Source of the DNA: Bradyrhizobium cenepequi
GTDB lineage: Bacteria; Pseudomonadota; Alphaproteobacteria; Rhizobiales; Xanthobacteraceae
Assembly (NCBI RefSeq): GCF_020329485.1
Contig: NZ_JAGKJI010000002.1
Location: 62,001 to 126,000 of the forward strand
DNA length: 64,000 nucleotides
Direction of reading: 5' to 3'
This document shows positions 32,979-41,060 of this stretch, in pieces. Below the pieces are notes generated by a model that was not told the DNA's origin, searched no databases, and saw only the letters and a program-made list of their open reading frames with translations. Numbering within the stretch: position 1 is the first letter of the stretch; every line of letters starts with the position of its first letter. The position numbers and the translations under genes were made by a program.

Positions 32979-33848
32979 TCAGGCCGCACGGGTCGCTGCG
33001 GCTGCAGCTTCGTCCTGCACAGGATTGCGCAGCACGCCGATGCCGGAAATCTCGACCTCGACCACATCGCCGCCCTTCATCCAGAGCGGCGGGTTGCGAT
33101 AGGCGCCGACGCCGCCGGTGGTACCCGTGACGATCACGTCGCCGGGCGCAAGCTCGGTGAAGGTTGAGCAGTAGGCGATCAGGGCAGGGACGTCGAACAC
33201 GAGGTCCGAGATCGGCGCGGCCTGCACTTCGACGCCGTTGAGGCGGGTGGCGATGCTCTGCTTTCTGATGTCTGGGATTTCGTCCGTCGTCACCATCCAC
33301 GGTCCGAACGCGCCGGTGCCGACGAAATTCTTGCCCGGCGCAAATTGCGAAGTGTGACGCTGCCAGTCGCGGATGCTGCCGTCATTGTAGCAGGCGTAGC
33401 CCGCCACATGCGAAAGCGCGGCTTCGCGGGAAATCCGCCGGCCGGCCTTGCCGATGATGACGGCCATCTCGCCTTCATAATCGAAACGCTCTGATTCCAG
33501 CGGCCGGATCATCGGCTGGCCGGCGCCGACCTGGCTGTTGGCGAAGCGGGTGAAGATCATCGGATGCGGCGGTGTTGGATGGCCGCTCTCGGCAAGATGC
33601 GTGGCGTAGTTGACGCCGATGCAAAGGATCTTGTCGGGATCGGGCACGGTCGGCAGCAGCTCGACATCCTTCAGCGCGTAGTCCGCGCGTTCGCCCTGCA
33701 GCTTCTTCAATTCGTCGAGCGAGCCTGTCGCAAGCAGCGCCTTCAGTGTACGAAAATCCTTCAGCCGCTTGCCGGCGTCGATCACGCCGGAGTCAGTGAC
33801 AATGCCGTAGCTTGCGACACCAGCCGCCTTGAAACTTGCGATCTTCAT
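32979..33848 (-). CDS. fumarylacetoacetate hydrolase (FAH) family protein
   Basis: A 289-residue cytoplasmic enzyme of the FAH superfamily (C-C hydrolysis, decarboxylation or isomerisation of keto acids). Landmarks are ILCIGVNYATHLAESG, the metal-binding YEGEMAVIIG, and LAPGDVIVTGTTGGVG. The subgroup handles products such as acylpyruvates or hydroxymuconates; the substrate is not evident. It overlaps the deacetylase gene by 4 nt, so the two are coupled. Confidence 0.92.
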   Translation of the reverse strand: MKIASFKAAGVASYGIVTDSGVIDAGKRLKDFRTLKALLATGSLDELKKLQGERADYALKDVELLPTVPDPDKILCIGVNYATHLAESGHPTPPHPMIFTRFANSQVGAGQPMIRPLESERFDYEGEMAVIIGKAGRRISREAALSHVAGYACYNDGSIRDWQRHTSQFAPGKNFVGTGAFGPWMVTTDEIPDIRKQSIATRLNGVEVQAAPISDLVFDVPALIAYCSTFTELAPGDVIVTGTTGGVGAYRNPPLWMKGGDVVEVEISGIGVLRNPVQDEAAAAATRAA

Positions 33849-34510
33849 GGTCTGACACTTTCTTCGATGGAGGAAACGTAGGCGTCGATAGGCAGCACGA
33901 TCTCGCCCGAGCGGATCGGGACGCAGTCGGGCGGAAACTCCTGGCGGAAGCGAGCGCCAAGGACGGCGGCGCGGTCGACGAAATCCTCAAGATGGTCCAT
34001 CGCGCCGGTTGGCAGGTCGTGCACCACCATCAGCGTCCATGGCTGTGAACGGCACTGATCGAGCGCGCGGCTGACCCAGCCATCCGGATCCTCCCAGTCG
34101 CGCGGGATCGCATTCCAGAGCACGCAGCTATGTTTGTTGCGGGTGAGGTAATCGACCACAGATGGCTTGAGCAGCCGGTTGTCGAGATTGCCGCCGCCGC
34201 CAAACGGCCGGAACCAGCGCTGCGGATGGGCGAGGGCACCGATCGCCGTCTGCGTGCGCCCGATCTCGTTCTCAGCGGTGTCCGCATCAGGTTGTTGGCC
34301 GAGCGGAACGCTGTGGGTGAAGGTGTGGTTGCCGATCCAGTGGCCTTCGCCGTGGGCGCGTGCCGCGAGCCTGCGCCGTTCGGGATCGTCAAGCTTCTCG
34401 CCGATCACAAAGAACGTCGTCTTGATCTCCCGCTCGCGCAGGATGTCGAGCACGCGTGGCGTGACGTCCGGCTCGGGCCCATTGTCGAAACTCAATGCCA
34501 GGTCAAACAC
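33845..34510 (-). CDS. polysaccharide deacetylase (NodB-homology) family protein
   Basis: A 221-residue cytoplasmic protein with the NodB fold. The first motif reads SFDNGPEPDVTP, with Asn at the second aspartate (normally a metal ligand); the metal histidines are present in GNHTFTHS. Such proteins act on N-acetylated sugars or, in other branches, on small amides such as allantoin. The context (ABC transporter plus FAH enzyme) favours a small-molecule substrate. GTG at 34510 has AAGGA upstream. No signal peptide. Confidence 0.82.
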   Translation of the reverse strand: MFDLALSFDNGPEPDVTPRVLDILREREIKTTFFVIGEKLDDPERRRLAARAHGEGHWIGNHTFTHSVPLGQQPDADTAENEIGRTQTAIGALAHPQRWFRPFGGGGNLDNRLLKPSVVDYLTRNKHSCVLWNAIPRDWEDPDGWVSRALDQCRSQPWTLMVVHDLPTGAMDHLEDFVDRAAVLGARFRQEFPPDCVPIRSGEIVLPIDAYVSSIEESVRP

Positions 34511-34521
34511 GCTCGCATCCT

Positions 34522-35322
34522 TTACGTCGCTGGCTGCACGGCGCCGGACCCGATTTCGTCGGCGGCGTTCTGGCCGGCGCGGGTGCCGGTCTGCCAGATC
34601 GCGGTCTTGCGCTCGATCCACTTGATCAAGGCATTGAAGGCGATCGCCATGAACAGCACCAGCAGCACGCCGGCGAAGACATGCGGGCTGTCCAGGATGG
34701 TGCGGTAGCGCGAGATCAGATAGCCGATGCCGGCGGACGAGATCAGCATCTCCGACACCACCACGCCGACGATCACGAGCGCGCCGCCGACGCGCAGGCC
34801 CGACAGCACGGTCGGGATCGCAGCCGGGATGATGACACGGACGAGGCGCTGGCTCAGCGTTGCGCCCATGCTGCGCGCGGCGAGCAAAAGCTGCGGGTCT
34901 ATGGTCTGGATCCCCGCTGCGGTCGCGAGCATCGTCGGCAGGAAGCCGTAGATCGAGGCGAACGCGATCTTGGATTCCGTGCCGATGCCGAGCCACACCG
35001 TGAACACGGGATAGAGGATCACGAGCGGCACCGCATAGAGGCACGAGACCATTGGCATGATCAGGACGCGCGGCCGTGGCAGGCTGCCGACGATGGCGCC
35101 GAGCAGGATGCCGCCGCCGCAGGCGAACGCCATCGAGATCGCGACCTCATAGAGAGTCACGGCCAGCGCGTGGCCATATTCCGGCGCCTCGTTCCATCCC
35201 GCTTTGAGTGTCGATGACAGCGACGGCAGGAACAGCTCCGGAATGAGGCCGGTGCGCGGCAGGATCTCCCACAGTGCGATCAGGCCGATCACGATCAGAT
35301 GCCGTAGCGTTTTCGCGGTCAT
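34522..35322 (-). CDS. ABC transporter permease, SsuC/TauC type (second of two)
   Basis: A 266-residue inner-membrane permease with six hydrophobic segments and the EAA loop (AARSMGATLSQRLVRVIIPA). It is 7 nt from the ATPase gene. A second permease of the same family is encoded on the other side of the ATPase gene, so the transporter probably uses a permease heterodimer. It has a polar C-terminal tail of about 20 residues. Confidence 0.92.
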   Translation of the reverse strand: MTAKTLRHLIVIGLIALWEILPRTGLIPELFLPSLSSTLKAGWNEAPEYGHALAVTLYEVAISMAFACGGGILLGAIVGSLPRPRVLIMPMVSCLYAVPLVILYPVFTVWLGIGTESKIAFASIYGFLPTMLATAAGIQTIDPQLLLAARSMGATLSQRLVRVIIPAAIPTVLSGLRVGGALVIVGVVVSEMLISSAGIGYLISRYRTILDSPHVFAGVLLVLFMAIAFNALIKWIERKTAIWQTGTRAGQNAADEIGSGAVQPAT

Positions 35323-35329
35323 TCAAACC

Positions 35330-36136
35330 TCACGCCGACTTGCGGATGTGGCGCCAGATGCGGTCGCGCAGCTTGCCGAAGGCATCGCCGCTCAGCATCT
35401 CATAGGTGCGCGGCCGCGGCAGCGGCACCTGCAGATGGTCGACGATGCGGCCGGGCCGGGCCGACATCACGATCACCTCGTCGGCGAGGTAGACGGCTTC
35501 GGTCAGGCTGTGGGTCACAAACACGACGGTCTTGCCGGTCGCGGACCAGATGCGCAGCAATTCGTCGCCCATGGTCATGCGGGTCTGCTCGTCGAGCGCG
35601 GCGAACGGCTCGTCCATCAAGAGCACCGGTGGATCCTGCACCAGGCCGCGCGCGATCGAGACGCGCTGCTTCATGCCGCCGGACAGCTCATGCGGATGGC
35701 GCTTGCCGAAGCCGTCGAGCCCGACCAGCTTCAGCGCCTCCTGCGCCTTGGCGCGGCGTTCGCTCTTGGCGACACCGCGCAGCGCGAGCGGAAACTCGAC
35801 ATTCTCCTCCGCGGTCAGCCAGGGGAACAGGCTGGCTTCCTGGAACACCACGCCGACGCGGTCCGGGTCGGGCTTGGGGATTGGCGCGCCGTTGATCGTG
35901 ATGGTGCCGGTGGTCTGCTGGCGCAGGCCGGCCATCATCATCAAAAGCGTCGACTTGCCGCAGCCGCTTGGGCCGACCAGCACGACGAAGCGGCCCGGCT
36001 TGATCTCGAGCGAGACGTCTTCGAGCGCGACCAGGTCCTGCGTCGAGGTCTTGAAGACCTGGCCTACATTCTTGACCTCGATCGCGCCGGCGCGTTGCGG
36101 AGGTTTGAGCTGCGTCACGTTCGCCAATAGCTGCAT
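35330..36136 (-). CDS. ABC transporter ATP-binding protein, SsuB/TauB type
   Basis: A 268-residue ATPase with Walker A (GPSGCGKST), signature LSGGMKQR and Walker B (VLLMDEPFAALD). The switch His is in FVTHSL. It serves the two permeases encoded on both sides. The ATG at 36136 is preferred over 36151 because a GGTGGA stretch precedes it; the start overlaps the end of the first permease gene by 22 nt. Confidence 0.92.
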   Translation of the reverse strand: MQLLANVTQLKPPQRAGAIEVKNVGQVFKTSTQDLVALEDVSLEIKPGRFVVLVGPSGCGKSTLLMMMAGLRQQTTGTITINGAPIPKPDPDRVGVVFQEASLFPWLTAEENVEFPLALRGVAKSERRAKAQEALKLVGLDGFGKRHPHELSGGMKQRVSIARGLVQDPPVLLMDEPFAALDEQTRMTMGDELLRIWSATGKTVVFVTHSLTEAVYLADEVIVMSARPGRIVDHLQVPLPRPRTYEMLSGDAFGKLRDRIWRHIRKSA

Positions 36137-36870
36137 CGCGTTTCCACCCATCTGATCAGTTCGTTGAAGGTCATCGCGATCGCCGCGACCATCACCACGC
36201 CTGCCAGTAGCTGCTTCATCTGAAAATTCTCGCCCCAGGTCGCGATCTGGTGGCCGATGCCATCGCGCGAGGCGTACATCTCGGCGAGGATCACGCCGGT
36301 AAGGTTGAAGATCATGGAGATCCGTAAGGCCTCAAGCAGCACCGGCAGCATGCTCGGCAGATAGACGCGGAATGCAGTCTGCACGGGCGTTGCGCCATAG
36401 GAGCGGGCAACCGTCAAATGCTCCACCTTCACCGATTCCACCGCCGTCGTGGTCGACATGATCACGATGAAGATGGTCGAGAAGAAGCCGAACCCGACCT
36501 TCTGCGAGAAGCCGACACCGAACACCAGGATGAACATCGGCAGGAAGATCGATTTCGGAATGCTGAAGGCGAAGAACAGCAGCGGTTTTGCCACTTCCGC
36601 AAAGTAGCGGTTTTCCGCGATCAGGAACCCGATCAGCGCGCCGAAGGGGACCGCGAGCGCGAACGCGGCCAGCACTTCGGTCGCGGTCACCATCAGATCC
36701 TTGCGCACGGCGGCGCGCTGCAGAAGATCACCAAGCGTCACCAGCGTATCGGATGCCGACGGCAGCAGCCGCGGATTGACGATGCCGGTGCGCGACAGCA
36801 ATTCCCACAGCGCAAAGACCGCGATCATGATCGCGGTCCGCGCCAGCTTTATGGCAAGATTGCCTTGCAT
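36115..36870 (-). CDS. ABC transporter permease, SsuC/TauC type (first of two)
   Basis: A 251-residue inner-membrane permease (MQGNLAIKLARTAIMIAVFA start), six hydrophobic segments, EAA loop ARSYGATPVQTAFRVYLP. It begins 1 nt after the binding-protein stop codon, which implies coupled translation. It is a paralogue of the permease at 34522-35322. Confidence 0.92.
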   Translation of the reverse strand: MQGNLAIKLARTAIMIAVFALWELLSRTGIVNPRLLPSASDTLVTLGDLLQRAAVRKDLMVTATEVLAAFALAVPFGALIGFLIAENRYFAEVAKPLLFFAFSIPKSIFLPMFILVFGVGFSQKVGFGFFSTIFIVIMSTTTAVESVKVEHLTVARSYGATPVQTAFRVYLPSMLPVLLEALRISMIFNLTGVILAEMYASRDGIGHQIATWGENFQMKQLLAGVVMVAAIAMTFNELIRWVETRCSYWRT

Positions 36871-36871
36871 C

Positions 36872-37843
36872 TCAGAACTTCGTCGGAACCGGCTTGAACT
36901 TGGTGGAGATGATCTCCTCCACCGGCACGATGTCCTTGAGCCCGCCGAGCTTGGCGAGATCGAGCGAAAGCTGCACGGCGGCGGGCACGTTCGCGGCACC
37001 CATGTTGCCGTCGGTCTCCAGCTTCAGGATCGTGTTCTCATATTCCAGCGCGGCGATCTCGGCCGGCATCTCGTAAAGCTCGGAGATCAGCTTCACCGTG
37101 GTGTCGCGGTTGGCGCGCATGAACTGCAGCGCGCCGTAGAGCGCGTTGACGGCCTTCTGTACCACCTCTGGCTTGGCGTCGGCATATTTGTCGAGCACGA
37201 TCCAGCCGGCGCTCAGATTCGGCGGCACCTCCTTGGCATAGTCGAGGATGGTGCGTGCCTCGTCCGATTTCGCAATCTGGAAGCTGAGCGGCGAATAGAC
37301 CACGGCGGCATCGACGTTGCCCGCGAGCAGGTTCGGCACCAGGCCGCCACCGCCGACCGGCACGCGGGTGAATTCGAGCTTTTTGTCCTGCGCGGTCCAC
37401 AGCGCGAGCAGGTCGGAGCCGGAGCCGGCCGAGGTGATCGCGACCTTCTTGCCGTTCAAATCCTTCACCTCGAGCGTCGACTTGACCGGCACCATCAATT
37501 GCCAGCCGAAGCTGCCCATCGCGGCGTTGGCAACGAGCTTCGACATCACGCCCTTCTTGCGCCCGGCCGACACCAGGGACGGCGGGTCGAGGATGATGTC
37601 GGCAGCACCCGCCGCCATCGCCTCGAAGGTCTCGGCGCCGCCGCGATAGATGGTCAGTTCGGCGTTGATGCCTTCCTTTTCGAACAGCTTCTGGCGGACG
37701 GCGGTTTCCGCGATCGTCGTCGGCCAATAGGTCTTGGTCGGTAGTCCGACGCGAATCGTCTCCGCCGCGGATGCGGCGACAGGCGCGGCGAGCACGGTGG
37801 CGGCGACGAGCGACGCCAGGGCATGGCGGCGGGAAATAGGCAT
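36872..37843 (-). CDS. ABC transporter substrate-binding protein (NMT1/SsuA-like)
   Basis: A 323-residue periplasmic protein. The leader MPISRRHALASLVAATVLAA has a twin-arginine-like SRRHAL, so Sec or Tat export is possible; cleavage is near ASAAE. The fold is that of nitrate/sulfonate/thiamine-precursor receptors (TIRVGLPTKTYWPTTIAETA). It is the first structural gene after the GntR gene, 52 nt downstream. The ligand is unknown but is probably the substrate of the deacetylase and FAH enzymes encoded later. Confidence 0.92.
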   Translation of the reverse strand: MPISRRHALASLVAATVLAAPVAASAAETIRVGLPTKTYWPTTIAETAVRQKLFEKEGINAELTIYRGGAETFEAMAAGAADIILDPPSLVSAGRKKGVMSKLVANAAMGSFGWQLMVPVKSTLEVKDLNGKKVAITSAGSGSDLLALWTAQDKKLEFTRVPVGGGGLVPNLLAGNVDAAVVYSPLSFQIAKSDEARTILDYAKEVPPNLSAGWIVLDKYADAKPEVVQKAVNALYGALQFMRANRDTTVKLISELYEMPAEIAALEYENTILKLETDGNMGAANVPAAVQLSLDLAKLGGLKDIVPVEEIISTKFKPVPTKF

Positions 37844-37895
37844 GGTTCTGTTTCCTCCAGGATCATTGTTGTTTTCCGGGACTGTCTCCCGGCCT

Positions 37896-38624
37896 TCAGT
37901 TCGTGCCGCTCACCTCCGAGATTCGGGGCGCGGCGAGCTCGACGAATCCCATGGTAATCGTGAAGTGCTTGGACAGTGCGATGACAGCGGCATCCGCGTC
38001 GCGCCTGCGTACGGCTTCGACGATCGCGGCGTGCTCGGCTTCGACATCGCGCGGCTTGCCGACCTCGCGCCGGATCGACAGCCGGCGATAGCGTTCGCTC
38101 TGCTCGTGCAATTCGTCACGAAAGCCGAGCAGCCATCGCGAGCCGCAGGCATTGACGAGCGCGCGATGAAAGACGCGGTGGCGCACCACCCACTCCTCAT
38201 AGTGCACGCCCGGCTGATCGGGATAGCGATAGGGCACCGCCTTGAGGGCCTCCCAGGCGGCCTCGACGGCCGCGAGCCAGGCCGCGTCGCCGCGTTCGAT
38301 CGAACGCCGCAGCGCCAAACCCTCGATATCGATCCGCGTCTGCGTGACGTCGGCGAGATCGGCCAGCGAGACCGGGCTGACGCGAAAGCCGCGCTGGTCG
38401 GAGGCCTGCACCAAGCCATCCGCCACCAGTCGCGACAACGCCTCGCGCACCGCGGCGAGGCTGACGGAGAACTGTTTTGCCAGACCCGCGATATGGAGCT
38501 TCTGACCGGGTAACAGCCGGGTCGAAAGGATATCCGCGCGCAGCCGCTCCTGCACTGCAGACGTCAGGCTTCGCGGCCGCTCGCCGCCAAATCCCTCACT
38601 AAAACTCAACCCGATGTCGTTCAT
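37896..38624 (-). CDS. GntR-family (FCD-type) transcriptional regulator
   Basis: A 242-residue regulator. The N-terminal winged helix (ILSTRLLPGQKLHIAGLAKQ, then VSLAAVREALSRLVADGLV) is followed by an FCD ligand domain with metal-binding-type histidines (HRVFHRALV, EHAAIVEAV). It heads the block that ends at 31838 and probably responds to the transported compound or a product. The gap of 52 nt to the binding-protein gene suggests partial co-transcription. Confidence 0.92.
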   Translation of the reverse strand: MNDIGLSFSEGFGGERPRSLTSAVQERLRADILSTRLLPGQKLHIAGLAKQFSVSLAAVREALSRLVADGLVQASDQRGFRVSPVSLADLADVTQTRIDIEGLALRRSIERGDAAWLAAVEAAWEALKAVPYRYPDQPGVHYEEWVVRHRVFHRALVNACGSRWLLGFRDELHEQSERYRRLSIRREVGKPRDVEAEHAAIVEAVRRRDADAAVIALSKHFTITMGFVELAAPRISEVSGTN

Positions 38625-38659
38625 GGCGGCGGAGATTGACGAGGCCGACCGTTGCCGTC

Positions 38660-38678
38660 AATCGAAAATCGATTTTTT
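38660..38678. promoter_or_regulatory. AT-rich dyad upstream of the GntR gene
   Basis: AATCGAAAATCGATTTTTT lies 36-54 nt upstream of the regulator start and contains AATCGA twice and a TCGA-centred dyad. It stands out from the GC-rich surroundings. An autoregulatory operator or the promoter's AT-rich core are both possible. Confidence 0.3.
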
Positions 38679-38788
38679 CTACTCTCAAGTTCCGCGGTGC
38701 GACGACGTGCCTTGCAACGGCAACGCGCGGCTAGTGCTTGGTATTGCAGATACCACTTCGCAGTCGCAAAAAGTCAGACCGCTTCCAA

Positions 38789-40747
38789 CTAAGCTGCGTG
38801 GATCGAGCGTTGCTTCTTGTCGAGCAGGGCGGGGATCTGCTCGGCCGGAACCGGCCGGCCGATGAAATAGCCCTGGGCTTCGTCGCAATTGGTTTGGCGC
38901 AAATATTCCAGCTGGTCGGCCGTTTCCACCCCTTCCGCCACCACGCCGATGCGCAGCTCCTGTGCAAGCCCGATCACGGATTTGACGATCGCGGCGCAGT
39001 CGGGCTGCACCAGCACGTCGCGAATGAAGGATTGGTCGATCTTGATGCGGCTGAAAGGCAGCTTGCGCAGGTAAGTCAGCGACGAGAAGCCGGTGCCGAA
39101 ATCGTCGAGCGCAACGGTCACCCCCAGATCCAGCAGCGAGTTCAGGATCGACAAGGCTGATCCGTACTTTGCGATCAGCATCGATTCGGTGATCTCGATC
39201 TCGAGGCGATCGGGTCGCGCGCCGGCTTGCGTAAGCGCCTGCACGATCGTCTGCAGGATGCCCGCATTGTTGAATTGCATCGCGGAGAAATTCACGGCCA
39301 CGCGGATATCGTCGGGCCATTCCGCAAGCGTCAGGCAGGCGCGGCGGACCACCCATTCGCCGATCTGGTGGATCAGCCCGGTCTCTTCGGCGATCGGGAT
39401 GAAGTCGCTCGGCGAAACCAGCCCACGCTCGGGATGCCGCCAGCGCAGCAGCGCTTCGAAGCCGGTGATGCGGTTTTCGCCGACATCGATGAATGGCTGA
39501 TACACCAGGAACAACTCGTTCCGCTCGATCGCTCCTTCCAGATCCCGCTGCAGCGCCAGGCGATCGCGCGCCGACTTGTCGTCGCCAGGTTCGAAGAAGC
39601 AGATCGTGCCGGGCCCCGCCTTCTTGGCGCGATACAGCGCGATATCGACATGTTTCATGAGCTCGTGAGGCGTATTGCCGTCGCGCGGCGCCAGCACGAT
39701 GCCGACGCTGGTCGCTCCGACCGCTTCGCGTCCATCGATCACGAACGGATCGGCGAAGGAGCCAACGAAGCATTCGGCGATCTCGAAGGCTTCTTTCGGC
39801 CTGGTCAGATTGGTCATGATGAGCGCGAACTCGTCGCCACCGATGCGCGCGACATGCTCGGTCGCGCGGGTGCAGCGCTGCAGTCGCGCAGCCGTCTGGA
39901 CCAGGAACTCGTCGCCCGCGGGATGGCCGAACTGGTCGTTCACTTCCTTGAAGCGGTCGAGATCGAGCAACAGCACCGCAAACTCCTCACCGGTGCGTGC
40001 CAGCCGGCCAAGCGCGGCCTCCAGGGTTTCGTTGAAGGCGATGCGATTGGGCAGCCCCGTCAGCGGATCCCGCCGCACCGTCCGCTCCGCCTCGAGCTGG
40101 CTGATGATGCGGCGTGTGAATTCGAAGGAGTTGACGAACACGGCGCGCAGCAGCACGAAACCATAGATCGCGAGCAGGATCGCAACCAGCAGGTAGGCAA
40201 AATCGCCAATCCCGAACAGGCAGATCGTGGAGCCGAGAAAGATCGGGGCGGTGAAGGCAATGGTGGCGATCGGGATGGTGGCGAAGGCGAGCGCGCCGCC
40301 CGCGAGCATTCCAGCGCAAAGGCACGTGATCACCAACTGGCCGCCGTTGGACGCATTGGCAAAGAACGCCACCGGAACGATCGCCCACGCGGACCCCAGC
40401 ACGAGTGCGTTGAACACCAATCGATGCATGGTGCGGCGAGAGACGAACTGCGGCTTTGCTATGCGTCGCGACGAGCGTGACTGCCATCCGAGCCATGTCG
40501 CGCCGCCGGCCACAGTCGCGGTCCAGATGACGGCACGAAGCCAGTCGGGCGAATGCCAGAGCGCGACCGCAAGGATGATCGCGTTGCAGGCATTGGCCAA
40601 CATGAAGCCGACCGCATGGCCGAGCACAAGCGACACCTGCTCGGCGCGAATGTAGCCGGCGACCGTCTCGTCCGTTGCCGGTCCGCCGAATGCGGCCAGA
40701 TCACCGGCGAACAGCTTTGAGAGATATGAGCTCAGATACGTCCGCAT
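38789..40747 (-). CDS. membrane-bound GGDEF-EAL protein (cyclic di-GMP turnover)
   Basis: A 652-residue protein. About six transmembrane segments fill residues 40-205, followed by a GGDEF domain with an intact IGGDEFAL and an EAL domain with GFEALLRW, NFSAMQF, EITESML, DDFGTGFSSL and VVAEGVE. Both catalytic motifs look complete, so either cyclase, phosphodiesterase or switchable activity is possible. No inhibitory RxxD is evident just before GGDEF (HVARIGGDEF). The gene is monocistronic, divergent from the GMC oxidoreductase gene; GGGCGAGGG precedes the ATG. Confidence 0.94.
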   Translation of the reverse strand: MRTYLSSYLSKLFAGDLAAFGGPATDETVAGYIRAEQVSLVLGHAVGFMLANACNAIILAVALWHSPDWLRAVIWTATVAGGATWLGWQSRSSRRIAKPQFVSRRTMHRLVFNALVLGSAWAIVPVAFFANASNGGQLVITCLCAGMLAGGALAFATIPIATIAFTAPIFLGSTICLFGIGDFAYLLVAILLAIYGFVLLRAVFVNSFEFTRRIISQLEAERTVRRDPLTGLPNRIAFNETLEAALGRLARTGEEFAVLLLDLDRFKEVNDQFGHPAGDEFLVQTAARLQRCTRATEHVARIGGDEFALIMTNLTRPKEAFEIAECFVGSFADPFVIDGREAVGATSVGIVLAPRDGNTPHELMKHVDIALYRAKKAGPGTICFFEPGDDKSARDRLALQRDLEGAIERNELFLVYQPFIDVGENRITGFEALLRWRHPERGLVSPSDFIPIAEETGLIHQIGEWVVRRACLTLAEWPDDIRVAVNFSAMQFNNAGILQTIVQALTQAGARPDRLEIEITESMLIAKYGSALSILNSLLDLGVTVALDDFGTGFSSLTYLRKLPFSRIKIDQSFIRDVLVQPDCAAIVKSVIGLAQELRIGVVAEGVETADQLEYLRQTNCDEAQGYFIGRPVPAEQIPALLDKKQRSIHAA

Positions 40748-40763
40748 CCCTCGCCCTGCAGGC

Positions 40764-40785
40764 TTGGCCCCAAGTTGGCCCCAAG
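40764..40785. repeat. tandem 11-bp repeat in the leader of the GGDEF-EAL gene
   Basis: TTGGCCCCAAG occurs twice in direct succession, 17-38 nt upstream of the GGDEF-EAL start. Each unit is itself a TTGG-CC-CCAA dyad. The rest of the 313-nt divergent gap (40748-41060) must hold promoters for both genes; the only other feature I see is the GGGGGA site before the GMC gene. Confidence 0.5.
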
Positions 40786-41060
40786 GCGGGCGCCGATTGT
40801 GGAACCTCGCCGCAAAGCTTTGACAAACTATGAATTATCGGGCGGGCGGAGATCGCAACAAGGCGTTGTGATGGCCCCGTTCGCATGCATTGCTAACAAA
40901 TCGATACAAATGCGCCTGCCAGCAATGGGGCGTGGTGATGACGACCGAGTGGCCAACTGAGCGTCATAGTCAGGCTCCTCGGGCCCAGGCGCATGACGAT
41001 AAATCTTTTCAAATTGTGGCTTTGTCTGTACGACCACAGAAAACAACTGGGGGAAACAAA

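Noticed and set aside
38660..38678. Firm promoter call for the GntR gene
   Set aside because: A TTGAGA/TTCGAT pair can be fitted on the minus strand but the -10 matches only half the consensus, so it is listed only as an AT-rich dyad.
40764..40785. CRISPR-like repeat
   Set aside because: Only two adjacent 11-bp units without spacers; no cas genes in the window.
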